Assembly: GCF_009184425.1 (NCBI RefSeq)
Contig: NZ_WELG01000001.1
Location: forward strand, 847,033-911,032
Origin: Flagellimonas olearia
Lineage (GTDB): Bacteria; Bacteroidota; Bacteroidia; Flavobacteriales; Flavobacteriaceae
Direction: 5' to 3'
Length of the DNA: 64,000 nucleotides
Under the pieces are notes generated by a model. That model worked only from the letters and a program-made list of their open reading frames with translations, searched no databases and was not told where the DNA came from. Position numbers and translations under genes: made by a program. This document shows positions 9,020 through 18,539 of this stretch, in pieces; position 1 is the stretch's first letter; the number at the start of each line of letters is the position of its first letter.

Positions 9020-9027
9020 CAAAAATA
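9020..9027 (-). promoter_or_regulatory. Bacteroidota -7 element for prfB
   Basis: TATTTTTG on the minus strand, 17 bases before the prfB ATG. The nearest upstream TTTG (9056-9053) is 25 bases away, slightly too far, so the call is tentative. Confidence 0.4.
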
Positions 9028-9183
9028 AACTTCTTTTGGAATATAACTGAATCAAACTTGATTGGTAAACCAACACTTGTTTTGCTACTGCCAGATTCAT
9101 CTCACACCCAATCTTTTAAAAAGACGTTTTCATATGTTTTTAAAAATGAAATACATATTTTTAAGTCCAATTTCCACACCATT

Positions 9184-11586
9184 ATGAAGAAAAGCATCAC
9201 TCTGGCCATTATACTGTATTCGTTCTGTACTGTATTACAAGCGCAGACCTTTAACAAGGCAAAGGATTTTCAAAAGTTCAGCGGATATTTCAACTTTTAC
9301 TACGACGATGAATCCGACAAAATATACCTCCAGGTGGATGAATTGGATAAGGAGTTCCTTTATGTGTATGCCTTGAGCAGTGGAATAGGGAGCAATGATA
9401 TTGGGCTTGACAGGGGACAACTCGGGAACGAACAGGTGGTCTTTTTCAAAAAAGCAGGTAATAAATTGTTATTGGTACAACCCAATTTGGAATACAGGGC
9501 CATCACCCAAAATAATCTGGAACGAAAATCTGTGGAGCAGGCTTTTGCCAAATCCGTATTGCATGGATTTAAGATTGAGGAAGAGTCCCGCGGAAGTTAT
9601 TTGATTGACTTTACTGATTTCTTGATGCGGGATGCCCATGGAGTGGCCAATCGGTTGAAAAGCACCAAGCAGGGTTCGTACAGTTTGGATAAATCCAAAA
9701 GCGCCTTGGATTTTGAACGTACCAAGGCTTTCCCAAAAAATGTGGAGTTTGATGCCATACTCACCTTTGAAGGAACTCCTACGGGAAGCTGGATCCAATC
9801 CGTGACCCCCAACCCGAGTCTGGTTACCGTGGCGCAACACCACTCACTGATCGAATTGCCTGATGATAAATACCAAAAAAGGGAGTTCGACCCACGTAGC
9901 GGGTCATACCCTTTTTCATATTATGATTATGCCACCCCGGTCCAAGAGTCCATTTTAAAACGGTTTGTGACCCGTCACCGATTGGAAAAGAAAAACCCAA
10001 GTGCCCCGGTCAGTGAAGCTGTGGAACCCATCATATACTATCTGGACAATGGCACCCCTGAACCGGTTCGCTCTGCTCTTTTGGAAGGAGGAAGGTGGTG
10101 GAACCAGGCCTTTGAGGCCATCGGTTACAAAGACGCATTTCAGTTAAAAGTATTGCCCGATGATGCCGATCCTTTAGATGTTCGTTATAATGTGATTCAA
10201 TGGGTGCACCGTTCCACAAGGGGTTGGAGTTATGGCAGCAGTGTTACCGATCCACGTACAGGTGAAATCATAAAAGGGCACGTCAGTTTGGGAAGTCTAC
10301 GCATTCGTCAGGACTTTTTAATCGCCCAAGCCTTGATGAACCAACCGTTTGCCGAGCGGGACGACAATTACCAGCCCATGCTGAATATGGCCTTGGCCCG
10401 TATCCGACAGCTTTCTGCCCATGAAATAGGCCATACCCTTGGCTTTGCCCATAATTTTGCGGCAAGCACCAACGATCGGGCATCGGTGATGGACTATCCG
10501 CATCCCCAGTTTGAACTGAAAGGAAGCACCATAGATTTCTCCAACGCCTATGACACGGGGATAGGGGAGTGGGACAAAGTGACCGTAGCCTATTCCTATT
10601 CCGATTTTCCAAAAGGTACTAATGAAAAAATAGCCTTGAATGCCATCCTAAAGAAAGCCCAAGATGAAGGGTTACGGTATATTTCCGATCAGGATGCCAG
10701 ACCAACCGGAGGAGCCCATGCCTTGGCCCATTTGTGGGACAATGGCAAGAGTGCCAGTCAAGAGTTGGAAAATGTGTTGCAGGTCAGGAAAACGGCCATC
10801 AACAATTTTTCCATGGATAACATCCGGACCGGCGAACCCAATTCAGTTTTGGAAGATGTATTTGCCCCCTTGTATTTTTTCCACCGTTATCAAACGGAAG
10901 CAGTTTCCAAGCTTGTAGGTGGACTGGATTACAATTACGCCACCAAGGGTGACGGACAGCGGACAGTCCATATGGTGAACGAAGCGGTACAGGAACAGGC
11001 CTTGGAATCCATACTGGAAACCTTGGATGCCAAAGTAATTGCCATTCCACAGGATAAATTAGATCTCTTTCCACCCAGGGCCATTGGATATTCAAGAACC
11101 CGGGAATCGTTCAACGGTAGAACAGGGGTGAGCTTTGATGCCCTTTCCGCTGCCGAAACCGCTGCGGATATGACCTTGGGGCTTTTGTTGCACCCGGAAC
11201 GTGCCTCTAGATTGATTCAGCAAAAGAGTTTGGACAAAAACCAATTAGGGCTTTCGGAAGTTTTGGAGGAAACGATAAAGAATACCATGGGAGCGTCTAA
11301 CCGAGATGCCTATTTGGATGAAGTACAGCAGACCATTAATTTCAGGGTATTGTACCATATCATGAACTTGGCAGCCCATGATGCGGTGCATCCTCAGGTG
11401 AATGCTCTTGCCCATGAATCCCTTAAAAACATCAAGGCGTCCTTGCTTGGAGGTGAAAAAACAGCCATTGCGATAGAAATGGTTCGACGAATTGATGCCT
11501 TTTTGGACAATCCCGAAAATTTTAAATTGATACCTACTCCGAAAATTCCAGATGGGTCACCCATAGGAATGGATTGTATGAATTAG
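9184..11586 (+). CDS. Secreted zinc-dependent metalloprotease (metzincin-like)
   Basis: 800 residues from the ATG at 9184. A longer frame begins at 9058 with a non-ATG codon, but only the 9184 start gives a proper signal peptide (MKKSITLAIILYSF...LQAQ). The metzincin zinc motif HEIGHTLGFAH is at residues 413-423, with the general-base Glu at 414, followed by a plausible Met-turn (ASVMDYP). The N-terminal ~200 residues and the segment after the motif fit the DUF5117/DUF4953 zinc metalloproteases common in Bacteroidota. It probably degrades proteins in the periplasm or outside the cell. It is divergent to prfB with 180 bases between the starts, and no operon partner is evident. Confidence 0.9.
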   Translation: MKKSITLAIILYSFCTVLQAQTFNKAKDFQKFSGYFNFYYDDESDKIYLQVDELDKEFLYVYALSSGIGSNDIGLDRGQLGNEQVVFFKKAGNKLLLVQPNLEYRAITQNNLERKSVEQAFAKSVLHGFKIEEESRGSYLIDFTDFLMRDAHGVANRLKSTKQGSYSLDKSKSALDFERTKAFPKNVEFDAILTFEGTPTGSWIQSVTPNPSLVTVAQHHSLIELPDDKYQKREFDPRSGSYPFSYYDYATPVQESILKRFVTRHRLEKKNPSAPVSEAVEPIIYYLDNGTPEPVRSALLEGGRWWNQAFEAIGYKDAFQLKVLPDDADPLDVRYNVIQWVHRSTRGWSYGSSVTDPRTGEIIKGHVSLGSLRIRQDFLIAQALMNQPFAERDDNYQPMLNMALARIRQLSAHEIGHTLGFAHNFAASTNDRASVMDYPHPQFELKGSTIDFSNAYDTGIGEWDKVTVAYSYSDFPKGTNEKIALNAILKKAQDEGLRYISDQDARPTGGAHALAHLWDNGKSASQELENVLQVRKTAINNFSMDNIRTGEPNSVLEDVFAPLYFFHRYQTEAVSKLVGGLDYNYATKGDGQRTVHMVNEAVQEQALESILETLDAKVIAIPQDKLDLFPPRAIGYSRTRESFNGRTGVSFDALSAAETAADMTLGLLLHPERASRLIQQKSLDKNQLGLSEVLEETIKNTMGASNRDAYLDEVQQTINFRVLYHIMNLAAHDAVHPQVNALAHESLKNIKASLLGGEKTAIAIEMVRRIDAFLDNPENFKLIPTPKIPDGSPIGMDCMN

Positions 11587-11740
11587 CTAAAGACAAGTAC
11601 AAGTTCAAGCACATAGAAAAATATGGTATAAGTAATGCTAGAAAGGGCAGGTTTTAGGTAATAATAAAATGATGAAAGGGGAATTAAAGTGAGTATTCTA
11701 CGGCTTGGTGTTGGGCCTTGATATTGAATTTTGAACTTTT

Positions 11741-12766
11741 ATGGAAATCAATCTGATCAGTGATACGGTTACCCGGCCTACAGCGGGAATGTTGGCGACC
11801 ATGCTGGCCGCCAAAGTAGGGGATGATGTATTTAAAAACGACCCTACGGTAAATGCTTTGGAGGAAAAAGTGGCCAACTATTTTGGTATGGAAGCTGCTT
11901 TGTTCTTTCCCAGTGGCACCATGGCCAACCAAACGGCCATAAAACTCCATACCCAACCCGGTGAGCAATTGATTTGTGATAAATACGCCCATGTCTTTAA
12001 TTATGAAGGAGGTGGGGTCAGCTTTAACAGTGGGGTAAGTTGTAGATTGGTGGATGGGCATCGAGGGATGATGACTGCCGAACAGGTGGAAGCCTCCATA
12101 AATCCTCCAGATTTCTACCACAGTCCTTTGACCTCTTTGGTTTGTATCGAGAACACCACCAACAAGGGTGGGGGAGCCTGTTGGGATTTTGCCGAACTTC
12201 AAAAAATCAGAAAAGTTTGTGATCAACACCACCTCAAATACCATTTGGATGGGGCCAGGTTATGGAATGCGTTAGTGGCCAAGAAAGAGGACCCAAAAAG
12301 CTACGGAGCTCTTTTTGATACCATAAGTGTGTGTTTGAGCAAGGGGATGGGCTGCCCTGTAGGTTCTGTACTCGCAGGCGATTCCGAAACCATTGCAAAG
12401 GCGCTTCGTGTTCGTAAAGTGTTGGGTGGGGGAATGCGTCAAGCCGGTTTTTTGGCCGCAGCAGGAATCTATGCCATGGACCACCATATTGACCGATTGG
12501 CGGATGATCACAAAAAAGCTGCCGAAATCGGAAAAGTTCTCTCTAAGCTGGGCTTTATCAAAAAAGTGGAGCCCATAGAAACCAATATCATCATCTTTGA
12601 GTTGGATGAATCCCAGATGTCATCCCCTAATTTTTTGAAAAAGCTGGAAGAAAACCAGATATCCATCATTGGAATGGGGCAGGGAAAGCTGCGTATTGTC
12701 ACCCATTTGGACTATACGGATGCCATGCACGACCATTTCCTCACTATCTTGAAAAAAATAGGATAG
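11741..12766 (+). CDS. ltaE: Low-specificity L-threonine aldolase family
   Basis: 341 residues of a fold-type I PLP enzyme. The Schiff-base lysine is Lys201 in CLSKGMGCPVGS, the PLP-binding Asp is in YHLDGARLWNA (Asp170), and the N-terminal SDTVTRPT (residues 7-14) is the family hallmark. These enzymes cleave L-threonine or L-allo-threonine to glycine and acetaldehyde. Related beta-eliminating lyases share the fold, but DGARLWNA is typical of threonine aldolases. The stop lies one base from the convergent ybaB stop, with no terminator between them. Confidence 0.93.
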   Translation: MEINLISDTVTRPTAGMLATMLAAKVGDDVFKNDPTVNALEEKVANYFGMEAALFFPSGTMANQTAIKLHTQPGEQLICDKYAHVFNYEGGGVSFNSGVSCRLVDGHRGMMTAEQVEASINPPDFYHSPLTSLVCIENTTNKGGGACWDFAELQKIRKVCDQHHLKYHLDGARLWNALVAKKEDPKSYGALFDTISVCLSKGMGCPVGSVLAGDSETIAKALRVRKVLGGGMRQAGFLAAAGIYAMDHHIDRLADDHKKAAEIGKVLSKLGFIKKVEPIETNIIIFELDESQMSSPNFLKKLEENQISIIGMGQGKLRIVTHLDYTDAMHDHFLTILKKIG

Positions 12767-12767
12767 C

Positions 12768-13094
12768 TTATTTCATAAAGGAATCCATTCCCGGGATATT
12801 GGGCATCCCTTCTTTGGCCACGGCAGCCAATTCCGTTTCATTGACCTCGGTAGCTTTGGTGATGGCCTTATTAAGGGTCAATACCAAATAATCTTCCAGT
12901 TGCTCTTTGTCTTTCAATAAAGAATCGTCCACACTTATGGATTTTATTTCCCTATTGGCGGTAAGGGTCACTTTCAAAAGGCCATCAGCGGATGTTTCAT
13001 CAATCAATACGGTGTTCAAACGCTCTTTGGTGGCTTCAACCTTTTTCTGGGCTTCTTTGAGTTTGCCCATCATACCCATTAAATCTCCAAACAT
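12768..13094 (-). CDS. ybaB: YbaB/EbfC-family nucleoid-associated protein
   Basis: 108 residues, the normal size. The N-terminus [20 protein letters not shown] is a helix typical of the family, followed by the small beta-sheet ([19 protein letters not shown]) and the C-terminal helix. YbaB dimers form tweezer-like structures that bind DNA. In many bacteria the gene sits beside dnaX or recR; that is not so here. A -7 element TACTTTTG lies at 13131-13124 on the minus strand, about 30 bases before the ATG, giving the gene its own promoter in the divergent gap with the S9 peptidase. Confidence 0.92.
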   Translation of the reverse strand: MFGDLMGMMGKLKEAQKKVEATKERLNTVLIDETSADGLLKVTLTANREIKSISVDDSLLKDKEQLEDYLVLTLNKAITKATEVNETELAAVAKEGMPNIPGMDSFMK

Positions 13095-13123
13095 AGTCGC
13101 AATTTTTTAGTTGTAATTGACTT

Positions 13124-13131
13124 CAAAAGTA
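13124..13131 (-). promoter_or_regulatory. Bacteroidota -7 element for ybaB
   Basis: TACTTTTG on the minus strand matches TAnnTTTG, 30 bases upstream of the ybaB ATG. No clear -33 element is seen. Confidence 0.45.
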
Positions 13132-13155
13132 ATACATTGAAAGAAATCTAAATCT

Positions 13156-15294
13156 ATGGGACATGCCAAAACACTAGCTTATAGTATCATTTTAAGCCTT
13201 ATTTTTGCAGGCTCTTGCCAAAATACTAAACAAGAATCCATGAGTATACAACCCCCGGTGGCCCAAAAGAAACCGACAAAACTGGAGAAACACGGTGATG
13301 TACGGACCGATGATTATTATTGGATGAACAATAGGGAAGATCAGGATGTGATCGATTACCTGAATGCCGAAAATGAGTATTATCAACAGATGACCGCTCA
13401 TACCAAAGTGTTCCAAGAGACGCTGTTTCAGGAAATCAAGTCCCGAATCAAGGAAGACGACTCCTCCGTGCCCTACAAATTGAATGGCTACTGGTATATT
13501 ACCCGTTACGAGGAAGGAAAGGAATACCCTATTTTCTCGCGCAAAAAAGAAAGTTTGGAGGTCGAGGAGGAACTCATGTTCGATGGTAACCAGATGGCCA
13601 AAGGCCACGAATACTTCAACCTAAAAGGGGTTACCATAAGCCCCGACAATACCTTGGCCGCTTTTGCCACGGATACGGTATCCAGAAGACAGTATAATAT
13701 ACAGATAAAGAACCTCCTGACCGGTGAAATTTTTCCCGATTTAATAGAAAACACTACCGGGAGCTCGGTTTGGGCCAATGATGGAAAAACCTTGTTCTAT
13801 ACCAAAAAGGACCCTGTAACCTTGCGTTCGGATAAAATTTATAAACATGTATTGGGGACTTCATCAGCGGATGATGTATTGGTGTTCCATGAAGAGGATG
13901 ATACGTATAATACCTTTGTCTATAAGACCAAGTCCCGAAAATTTATCGTGATCGGTTCGGTGAGCACGCTCACCTCTGAATATCAAATTTTGAACGCCGA
14001 CGACCCCAATGGGGATTTCAAGATATTTTCGCCCCGTGATTTAGGTGTGGAATACTCCATTTCACATTACGAAGGCAATTTTTATGTCCTTACCAATAAG
14101 GACAAGGCCACCAATTTTAAGCTGATGAAAGTCAGTGAAGGCCAGACCTCATCTGAACATTGGGAAGATTTTATCCCGCACAGGGAAGATGTATTGTTGG
14201 AGGATGCTGAAATCTTTAGGGACTATTATGTGCTTTCTGAGCGGGAGAACGGACTCAACCAGCTCAAAATCTCCCGTTGGGACGGTACGGACAGCTATTA
14301 TCTGCCTTTTGATAGTGAAACGTATGTGGCTGGACCTTCGGTAAACTTGGATTTTGATACCAACGAACTTCGGTATTATTACAATGAGATGGGGGCACCC
14401 TATGCCGTCATCGATTTCAACATGCAGACCAAGACCAAAAAGGTTTTGAAGGAGCAAGAGGTCCTTGGAGGCAAATTTGACAAGGCCAATTATACCACGG
14501 AACGTTTGTGGGCCACGGCATTGGATGGCAAAAAAGTGCCTATTTCCTTGGTGTACCGAAAAGATACCCCTTTGGATGGGACCAGTCCGTTATTACAATA
14601 CGCCTATGGCTCTTATGGGAGCACCATTGACCCATACTTCTCATCCGTACGGTTGAGTTTATTGGACAGGGGCTTCATTTTTGCCATTGCCCATGTAAGG
14701 GGAGGGGAGTATTTGGGAAGACCTTGGTACGATGATGGTAAAATGCTTCATAAAAAGAACACCTTCACCGATTTTATAGCCTGTTCCCAATTTCTGATTG
14801 AGAAAAAATACACCAGCCCGGAGCATTTGTACGCCAGTGGCGGCTCTGCAGGAGGTTTGTTGATGGGTGCCATCATCAATATGGCCCCTGAACTCTATAA
14901 CGGAGTCATTGCCTCGGTGCCTTTTGTGGATGTGGTCACTACCATGTTGGACGATACCATTCCTTTGACCACAGGAGAATATGACGAATGGGGAAATCCC
15001 AATGACAAAGAATACTACGATTATATCAAATCCTATTCACCTTACGACAATGTAGAGGCCAAGGAATATCCCAATCTTTATGTTACCACAGGGCTGCACG
15101 ACTCGCAAGTACAGTATTGGGAACCAGCTAAATGGGTGGCCAAGCTAAGGGACTATAAAACAGACGATAGCCTGTTGTTTTTGGATACCAACATGGATGC
15201 CGGGCATGGTGGGGCATCCGGTAGATTTGAGGCTTTACGGGAAACGGTGAAGGATTACGTATTTATTTTAGATCTTGAAGGAAAAGCCTTTTAA
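13156..15294 (+). CDS. Prolyl oligopeptidase / oligopeptidase B family (S9A) lipoprotein
   Basis: 712 residues. The N-terminus (MGHAKTLAYSIILSLIFAGSC) is an SPII signal with lipobox AGSC, so the mature enzyme should be tethered in the envelope. Residues ~70-420 form the beta-propeller, and the C-terminal ~270 the alpha/beta hydrolase. The catalytic serine is Ser564 in SGGSAGG and the histidine His684 in MDAGHGGASG; the acid is likely in the TGLHDSQVQYWEPAKW region. S9A enzymes cleave short peptides after Pro or after Lys/Arg. GGSAGGLLMG and the wording near the active site favour oligopeptidase B (protease II), but specificity is not certain. Confidence 0.92.
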   Translation: MGHAKTLAYSIILSLIFAGSCQNTKQESMSIQPPVAQKKPTKLEKHGDVRTDDYYWMNNREDQDVIDYLNAENEYYQQMTAHTKVFQETLFQEIKSRIKEDDSSVPYKLNGYWYITRYEEGKEYPIFSRKKESLEVEEELMFDGNQMAKGHEYFNLKGVTISPDNTLAAFATDTVSRRQYNIQIKNLLTGEIFPDLIENTTGSSVWANDGKTLFYTKKDPVTLRSDKIYKHVLGTSSADDVLVFHEEDDTYNTFVYKTKSRKFIVIGSVSTLTSEYQILNADDPNGDFKIFSPRDLGVEYSISHYEGNFYVLTNKDKATNFKLMKVSEGQTSSEHWEDFIPHREDVLLEDAEIFRDYYVLSERENGLNQLKISRWDGTDSYYLPFDSETYVAGPSVNLDFDTNELRYYYNEMGAPYAVIDFNMQTKTKKVLKEQEVLGGKFDKANYTTERLWATALDGKKVPISLVYRKDTPLDGTSPLLQYAYGSYGSTIDPYFSSVRLSLLDRGFIFAIAHVRGGEYLGRPWYDDGKMLHKKNTFTDFIACSQFLIEKKYTSPEHLYASGGSAGGLLMGAIINMAPELYNGVIASVPFVDVVTTMLDDTIPLTTGEYDEWGNPNDKEYYDYIKSYSPYDNVEAKEYPNLYVTTGLHDSQVQYWEPAKWVAKLRDYKTDDSLLFLDTNMDAGHGGASGRFEALRETVKDYVFILDLEGKAF

Positions 15295-15306
15295 AAATAA
15301 AAATGT

Positions 15307-15314
15307 TACTTTTG
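15307..15314 (+). promoter_or_regulatory. Possible -7 element before the cysteine-synthase-family gene
   Basis: TACTTTTG matches TAnnTTTG and lies 52 bases before the ATG at 15367. No good -33 TTTG is seen. Confidence 0.4.
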
Positions 15315-15366
15315 TGCCGGACTTTTGGCGAAATATGGCTAATTTGTCCCTTACCTAATACCAGTT

Positions 15367-16407
15367 ATGAAGAAACAGATAAATGCGCACAGCAGTATCC
15401 TTGACCTAATTGGAAATACCCCCTTAGTTAAGCTTAACACTATTGCAGCTCCCCTAACCGGAAACTTTTATGCCAAGTTGGAGTCCTTTAACCCAGGACA
15501 TTCCTCCAAGGACCGTATAGCCGTCCATATTATTGAGGAGGCCGAACGAAAGGGAATCCTTAAGCCAGGAAGTACTATTATTGAGACCACATCGGGCAAT
15601 ACGGGCTTTAGCTTGGCCATGGTCAGTATAGTAAAAGGGTATGATTGTATTTTGGCCGTGAGTTCAAAATCATCGCCCGATAAGATAGATATGTTGCGTT
15701 CCATGGGTGCCAAGGTATATGTATGCCCTGCCCACGTAAGCGCAGACGACCCGCGTTCGTATTACGAAGTGGCCAAACGTCTTCACCAAGAAACCAAGAA
15801 CTCCATTTATATCAACCAGTATTTCAACGAACTCAACATTGAGGCCCATTATCAGACCACCGGGCCGGAGATTTGGGAGCAGACCAACGGGAACATCACC
15901 CATTTGGTGGCCTGCAGCGGTACTGGGGGAACCATTTCCGGGATTGCACGGTATTTAAAGGAACAGAACCCCAATGTGAGGGTTTTGGGTGTGGATGCCT
16001 ATGGTTCCGTACTGAAAAAATACCACGAGACCGGGGAGTTCGATCATAATGAGGTATATCCCTACCGTATTGAAGGTTTGGGAAAAAACCTTATTCCAAC
16101 AGCCACGGATTTTAACAGCATAGACCGTTATGTAAAGGTCACCGATGGTGAAAGTGCCCATATGGCCCGAAAAATAGCCCATACCGAAGGGATGTTCGTA
16201 GGCTATACCAGTGGGGCCGCCATGCAGGCACTGTTCCAGTTGAATACCGAAGGTGAGTTTACCGAGGACAGCAATGTGGTGGTAATCTTCCCAGACCACG
16301 GCTCACGTTATATGAGCAAGGTTTACAGTAATGAATGGATGGAAAACCAAGGCTTTTTTGATATCCAAAATGCCGAGGTACCAGAAAAAATAGAATACAT
16401 TAAGTAG
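15367..16407 (+). CDS. PLP-dependent cysteine synthase family enzyme; candidate cysteate synthase
   Basis: 346 residues of a fold-type II PLP enzyme. The PLP lysine is Lys48 in HSSKDRIA, the substrate loop TSGNTG is at 75-80 and the phosphate-binding GTGGT at 185-189. It is longer than CysK (about 310-320) and has an atypical HSSKDR where CysK has SVKDR. Established knowledge: in capnine/sulfonolipid-producing Bacteroidota, a CysK-like enzyme makes cysteate from O-phosphoserine and sulfite, and an alpha-oxoamine synthase then joins cysteate to fatty acyl thioester. The next gene is exactly such a synthase, so I favour cysteate synthase. A cysteine or cystathionine synthase cannot be excluded. 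A terminator separates it from the next gene. Confidence 0.8.
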   Translation: MKKQINAHSSILDLIGNTPLVKLNTIAAPLTGNFYAKLESFNPGHSSKDRIAVHIIEEAERKGILKPGSTIIETTSGNTGFSLAMVSIVKGYDCILAVSSKSSPDKIDMLRSMGAKVYVCPAHVSADDPRSYYEVAKRLHQETKNSIYINQYFNELNIEAHYQTTGPEIWEQTNGNITHLVACSGTGGTISGIARYLKEQNPNVRVLGVDAYGSVLKKYHETGEFDHNEVYPYRIEGLGKNLIPTATDFNSIDRYVKVTDGESAHMARKIAHTEGMFVGYTSGAAMQALFQLNTEGEFTEDSNVVVIFPDHGSRYMSKVYSNEWMENQGFFDIQNAEVPEKIEYIK

Positions 16408-16433
16408 TAAGATGTACTACATAACCTAAATAA

Positions 16434-16463
16434 AGACGGCAATGATCTCATTGTCGTTTTTTT
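16434..16463 (+). terminator. Rho-independent terminator after the cysteine-synthase-family gene
   Basis: A 10-bp stem (16436-16445 with 16448-16457, one G-U pair) is followed by seven T. The 2-base loop means the top pairs are probably open. Confidence 0.8.
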
Positions 16464-16477
16464 GTATAAAAATTTCG

Positions 16478-16509
16478 TTGTGCGTACTTCGTAAAAATCT
16501 ATACTTTTG
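16478..16509 (+). promoter_or_regulatory. Promoter of the alpha-oxoamine synthase gene
   Basis: GTTG (TTG at 16478-16480), 21 bases, TACTTTTG (16502-16509): close to the Bacteroidota consensus. Transcription would start near 16516, just before the ATG at 16533. Confidence 0.65.
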
Positions 16510-16532
16510 CAATTCAATCAATTTTAAGGTAG

Positions 16533-17792
16533 ATGAAAGATTTATTTGATAGGATCATTGAAAACAAAGGACCTCTAGGGAAATGGGCATCGCAGGCAGA
16601 AGGGTATTTTGTATTCCCGAAACTGGAAGGACCCATCTCAAATCGAATGAAATTCCAAGGAAAGGATGTGATAACGTGGAGTATCAATGACTACTTGGGA
16701 CTTGCCAATCTACCAGAGATCAAAAAAGTTGATGGGGACGCCGCATACGAGCACGGTGCCGCCTATCCCATGGGCGCCCGTATGATGAGCGGCCATACCG
16801 ATTACCACGAACAATTGGAAAAGGAGCTTGCCGAATTCGTTCATAAGGAAGCCTCTTATTTGTTGAACTTCGGGTACCAAGGATTTATGTCCGTAATAGA
16901 CGCCTTGGTGGCCAAAGACGATATTATTGTCTATGATGTGGATTGCCACGCCTGTATCATTGACGGGGTGCGCTTGCACATGGGCAAACGCTTCACATTT
17001 AAGCACAACGACCCAGAGAGTTTGGAGAAAAACCTGGAACGTGCCACCAAATTGGCCAACGAGACCGGTGGTGGTATCCTTGTAATTTCCGAAGGGGTGT
17101 TTGGAATGCGTGGAGAGCAGGGAATCCTTAAAGAAATCGTGGAGCTGAAGAAAAAATTCCAGTTCCGTTTGTTGGTAGATGATGCCCACGGCTTTGGAAC
17201 CCTTGGTAAAACAGGGGCCGGAGCAGGAGAGGAGCAAGGTGTACAGGACCAGATTGACGTCTACTTGGCCACTTTTGCGAAATCCATGGCAGGTATCGGG
17301 GCTTTTGTGGCTGCCGACAAAGAAATCATAGAATACCTTAAATACAACCTAAGATCGCAAATGTTCGCCAAATCGTTGCCCATGGTCTACGTGAAAGGGG
17401 CATTGAAGCGATTGGACATGCTTCGTTCCAGACCAGAGCTCAAGGCTAAACTGTGGGAAAATGTAAATGCCCTACAAAACGGACTTCGCGAGCGTGGTTT
17501 TGATTTGGGAACCACCAGTAGCTGTGTTACCCCGGTCTATTTGAACGGAAGTATCCCAGAGGCTATGGCCTTGGTAAAGGATTTGCGTGAAAACCACGGT
17601 ATCTTCTGTTCCATTGTGGTATATCCGGTTATCCCAAAAGGATTGATATTGTTGCGATTGATTCCAACGGCCACCCATACCCTACAGGATATTGCGGAGA
17701 CCTTGGATGCCTTTTCATCCATTAGGGAACGATTGGAGAACGGTACCTACAAAAGACTTTCTGCTGCCGTGGCGGCTGCAATGGGGGAGTAA
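16533..17792 (+). CDS. Alpha-oxoamine synthase; candidate cysteate/serine acyltransferase for sphingolipid-like lipids
   Basis: 419 residues, fold-type I PLP enzyme of the family that includes serine palmitoyltransferase, KBL, BioF and the cysteate fatty-acyltransferase of sulfonolipid synthesis. Visible active-site elements are His139 stacking on PLP (DVDCHAC), DDAHGFG (216-222) and the Schiff-base Lys250 (TFAKSMAGIG). The N-terminal ~45 residues are longer than in BioF/KBL, as in the lipid enzymes. The gene directly follows a CysK-like enzyme, which supports a cysteate-using role (capnine pathway); a serine-using SPT remains the main alternative. It has its own promoter, so the two steps can be regulated separately. 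Expected location: cytosol/inner membrane face. Confidence 0.85.
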   Translation: MKDLFDRIIENKGPLGKWASQAEGYFVFPKLEGPISNRMKFQGKDVITWSINDYLGLANLPEIKKVDGDAAYEHGAAYPMGARMMSGHTDYHEQLEKELAEFVHKEASYLLNFGYQGFMSVIDALVAKDDIIVYDVDCHACIIDGVRLHMGKRFTFKHNDPESLEKNLERATKLANETGGGILVISEGVFGMRGEQGILKEIVELKKKFQFRLLVDDAHGFGTLGKTGAGAGEEQGVQDQIDVYLATFAKSMAGIGAFVAADKEIIEYLKYNLRSQMFAKSLPMVYVKGALKRLDMLRSRPELKAKLWENVNALQNGLRERGFDLGTTSSCVTPVYLNGSIPEAMALVKDLRENHGIFCSIVVYPVIPKGLILLRLIPTATHTLQDIAETLDAFSSIRERLENGTYKRLSAAVAAAMGE

Positions 17793-17806
17793 CGAGTAGA
17801 ATAAGC

Positions 17807-18328
17807 TTAGATGCTATCTATACTACTTATTACATCAAGAAAGTAATCAGTAAGATTTTTGTATTCGATTTCACCTGGAATCCAACTGGCGAACTTCCAA
17901 TATCGCCATACGGTTGTTGTGTTATTAGGAGGTATTAACAAAAAGTATTGCTCCTCGTTCATTCCGGCAATGATAATGCTTTGTTCAAGTATAGCACCTG
18001 TTTCATCATTTCCAGTTCCTTTCCAAATTTCAACAATTTCATGGTCGTAAGTTTTTAAATATTGAATTTGACCTACTTCTAAAAAACTTGGTTCTACAGC
18101 ATCATTGTGTGTAGGGTATCCATTTGCTATGGAAAGGAATTCTTTATAATCCTCAGGAAGTTGGATTCCAAGTCTTAATTCAGTTTCTTGAACTTCGGAA
18201 GTGGTTGCAGCAGGATTTCCTATCCAATTTTCTTGAACTTGTTGAGGAGTAAAATAATTATTGCCTACTTGGGTCAATGATTTTTTAAAAAGATCTGAAA
18301 GTATTTTTTCCACTCCTTCTTTAATCAT
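17807..18328 (-). CDS. SMI1/KNR4 (SUKH) domain protein
   Basis: 173 residues. The SUKH-1 core is recognisable: the alpha-helical LRLGIQLPEDYKEFLSIANG at about 72-91, then a beta-rich region with YLKTYDHEIVEIWKG and a C-terminal WKFASWIPGE. In bacteria SUKH proteins are often immunity proteins against polymorphic toxins, but many stand alone. The gene overlaps the upstream HTH gene by 8 bases, forming a two-gene unit. No toxin gene is adjacent, so the immunity role is not supported by context. The unit is convergent with the oxoamine synthase gene, 14 bases away. Confidence 0.82.
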   Translation of the reverse strand: MIKEGVEKILSDLFKKSLTQVGNNYFTPQQVQENWIGNPAATTSEVQETELRLGIQLPEDYKEFLSIANGYPTHNDAVEPSFLEVGQIQYLKTYDHEIVEIWKGTGNDETGAILEQSIIIAGMNEEQYFLLIPPNNTTTVWRYWKFASWIPGEIEYKNLTDYFLDVISSIDSI

Positions 18329-18539
18329 TTTTTAAGGAGAGATCCTTATACATCTCTTTAAACATTTCTCCCGGGTCTACATCCAAGGCCAATGCAATCA
18401 AATAAAGTTCCCAAGCCCGAAGTTGGGTAGAAGGGTTAAGGGTCAATTCACTTATCCTTGATTTACTGATGCCAGTTTTTCTGGAGATTTCTGCCTTGCT
18501 AGCTGACTTTTTGGATAAAAACAATCCTAATTCTGTCAT
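18321..18539 (-). CDS. XRE-type helix-turn-helix regulator, 72 aa
   Basis: 72 residues consisting of little more than one Cro/C1-type DNA-binding domain. The helix-turn-helix lies at about 16-38 (SKAEISRKTGISKSRISEL), followed by the third helix region with STQLRAWELYLIALALDVDP. Its end overlaps the SUKH gene start by 8 bases, so the two are surely co-transcribed and translationally coupled. An autoregulator of this pair is the simplest reading. No effector domain is present. Confidence 0.85.
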   Translation of the reverse strand: MTELGLFLSKKSASKAEISRKTGISKSRISELTLNPSTQLRAWELYLIALALDVDPGEMFKEMYKDLSLKND

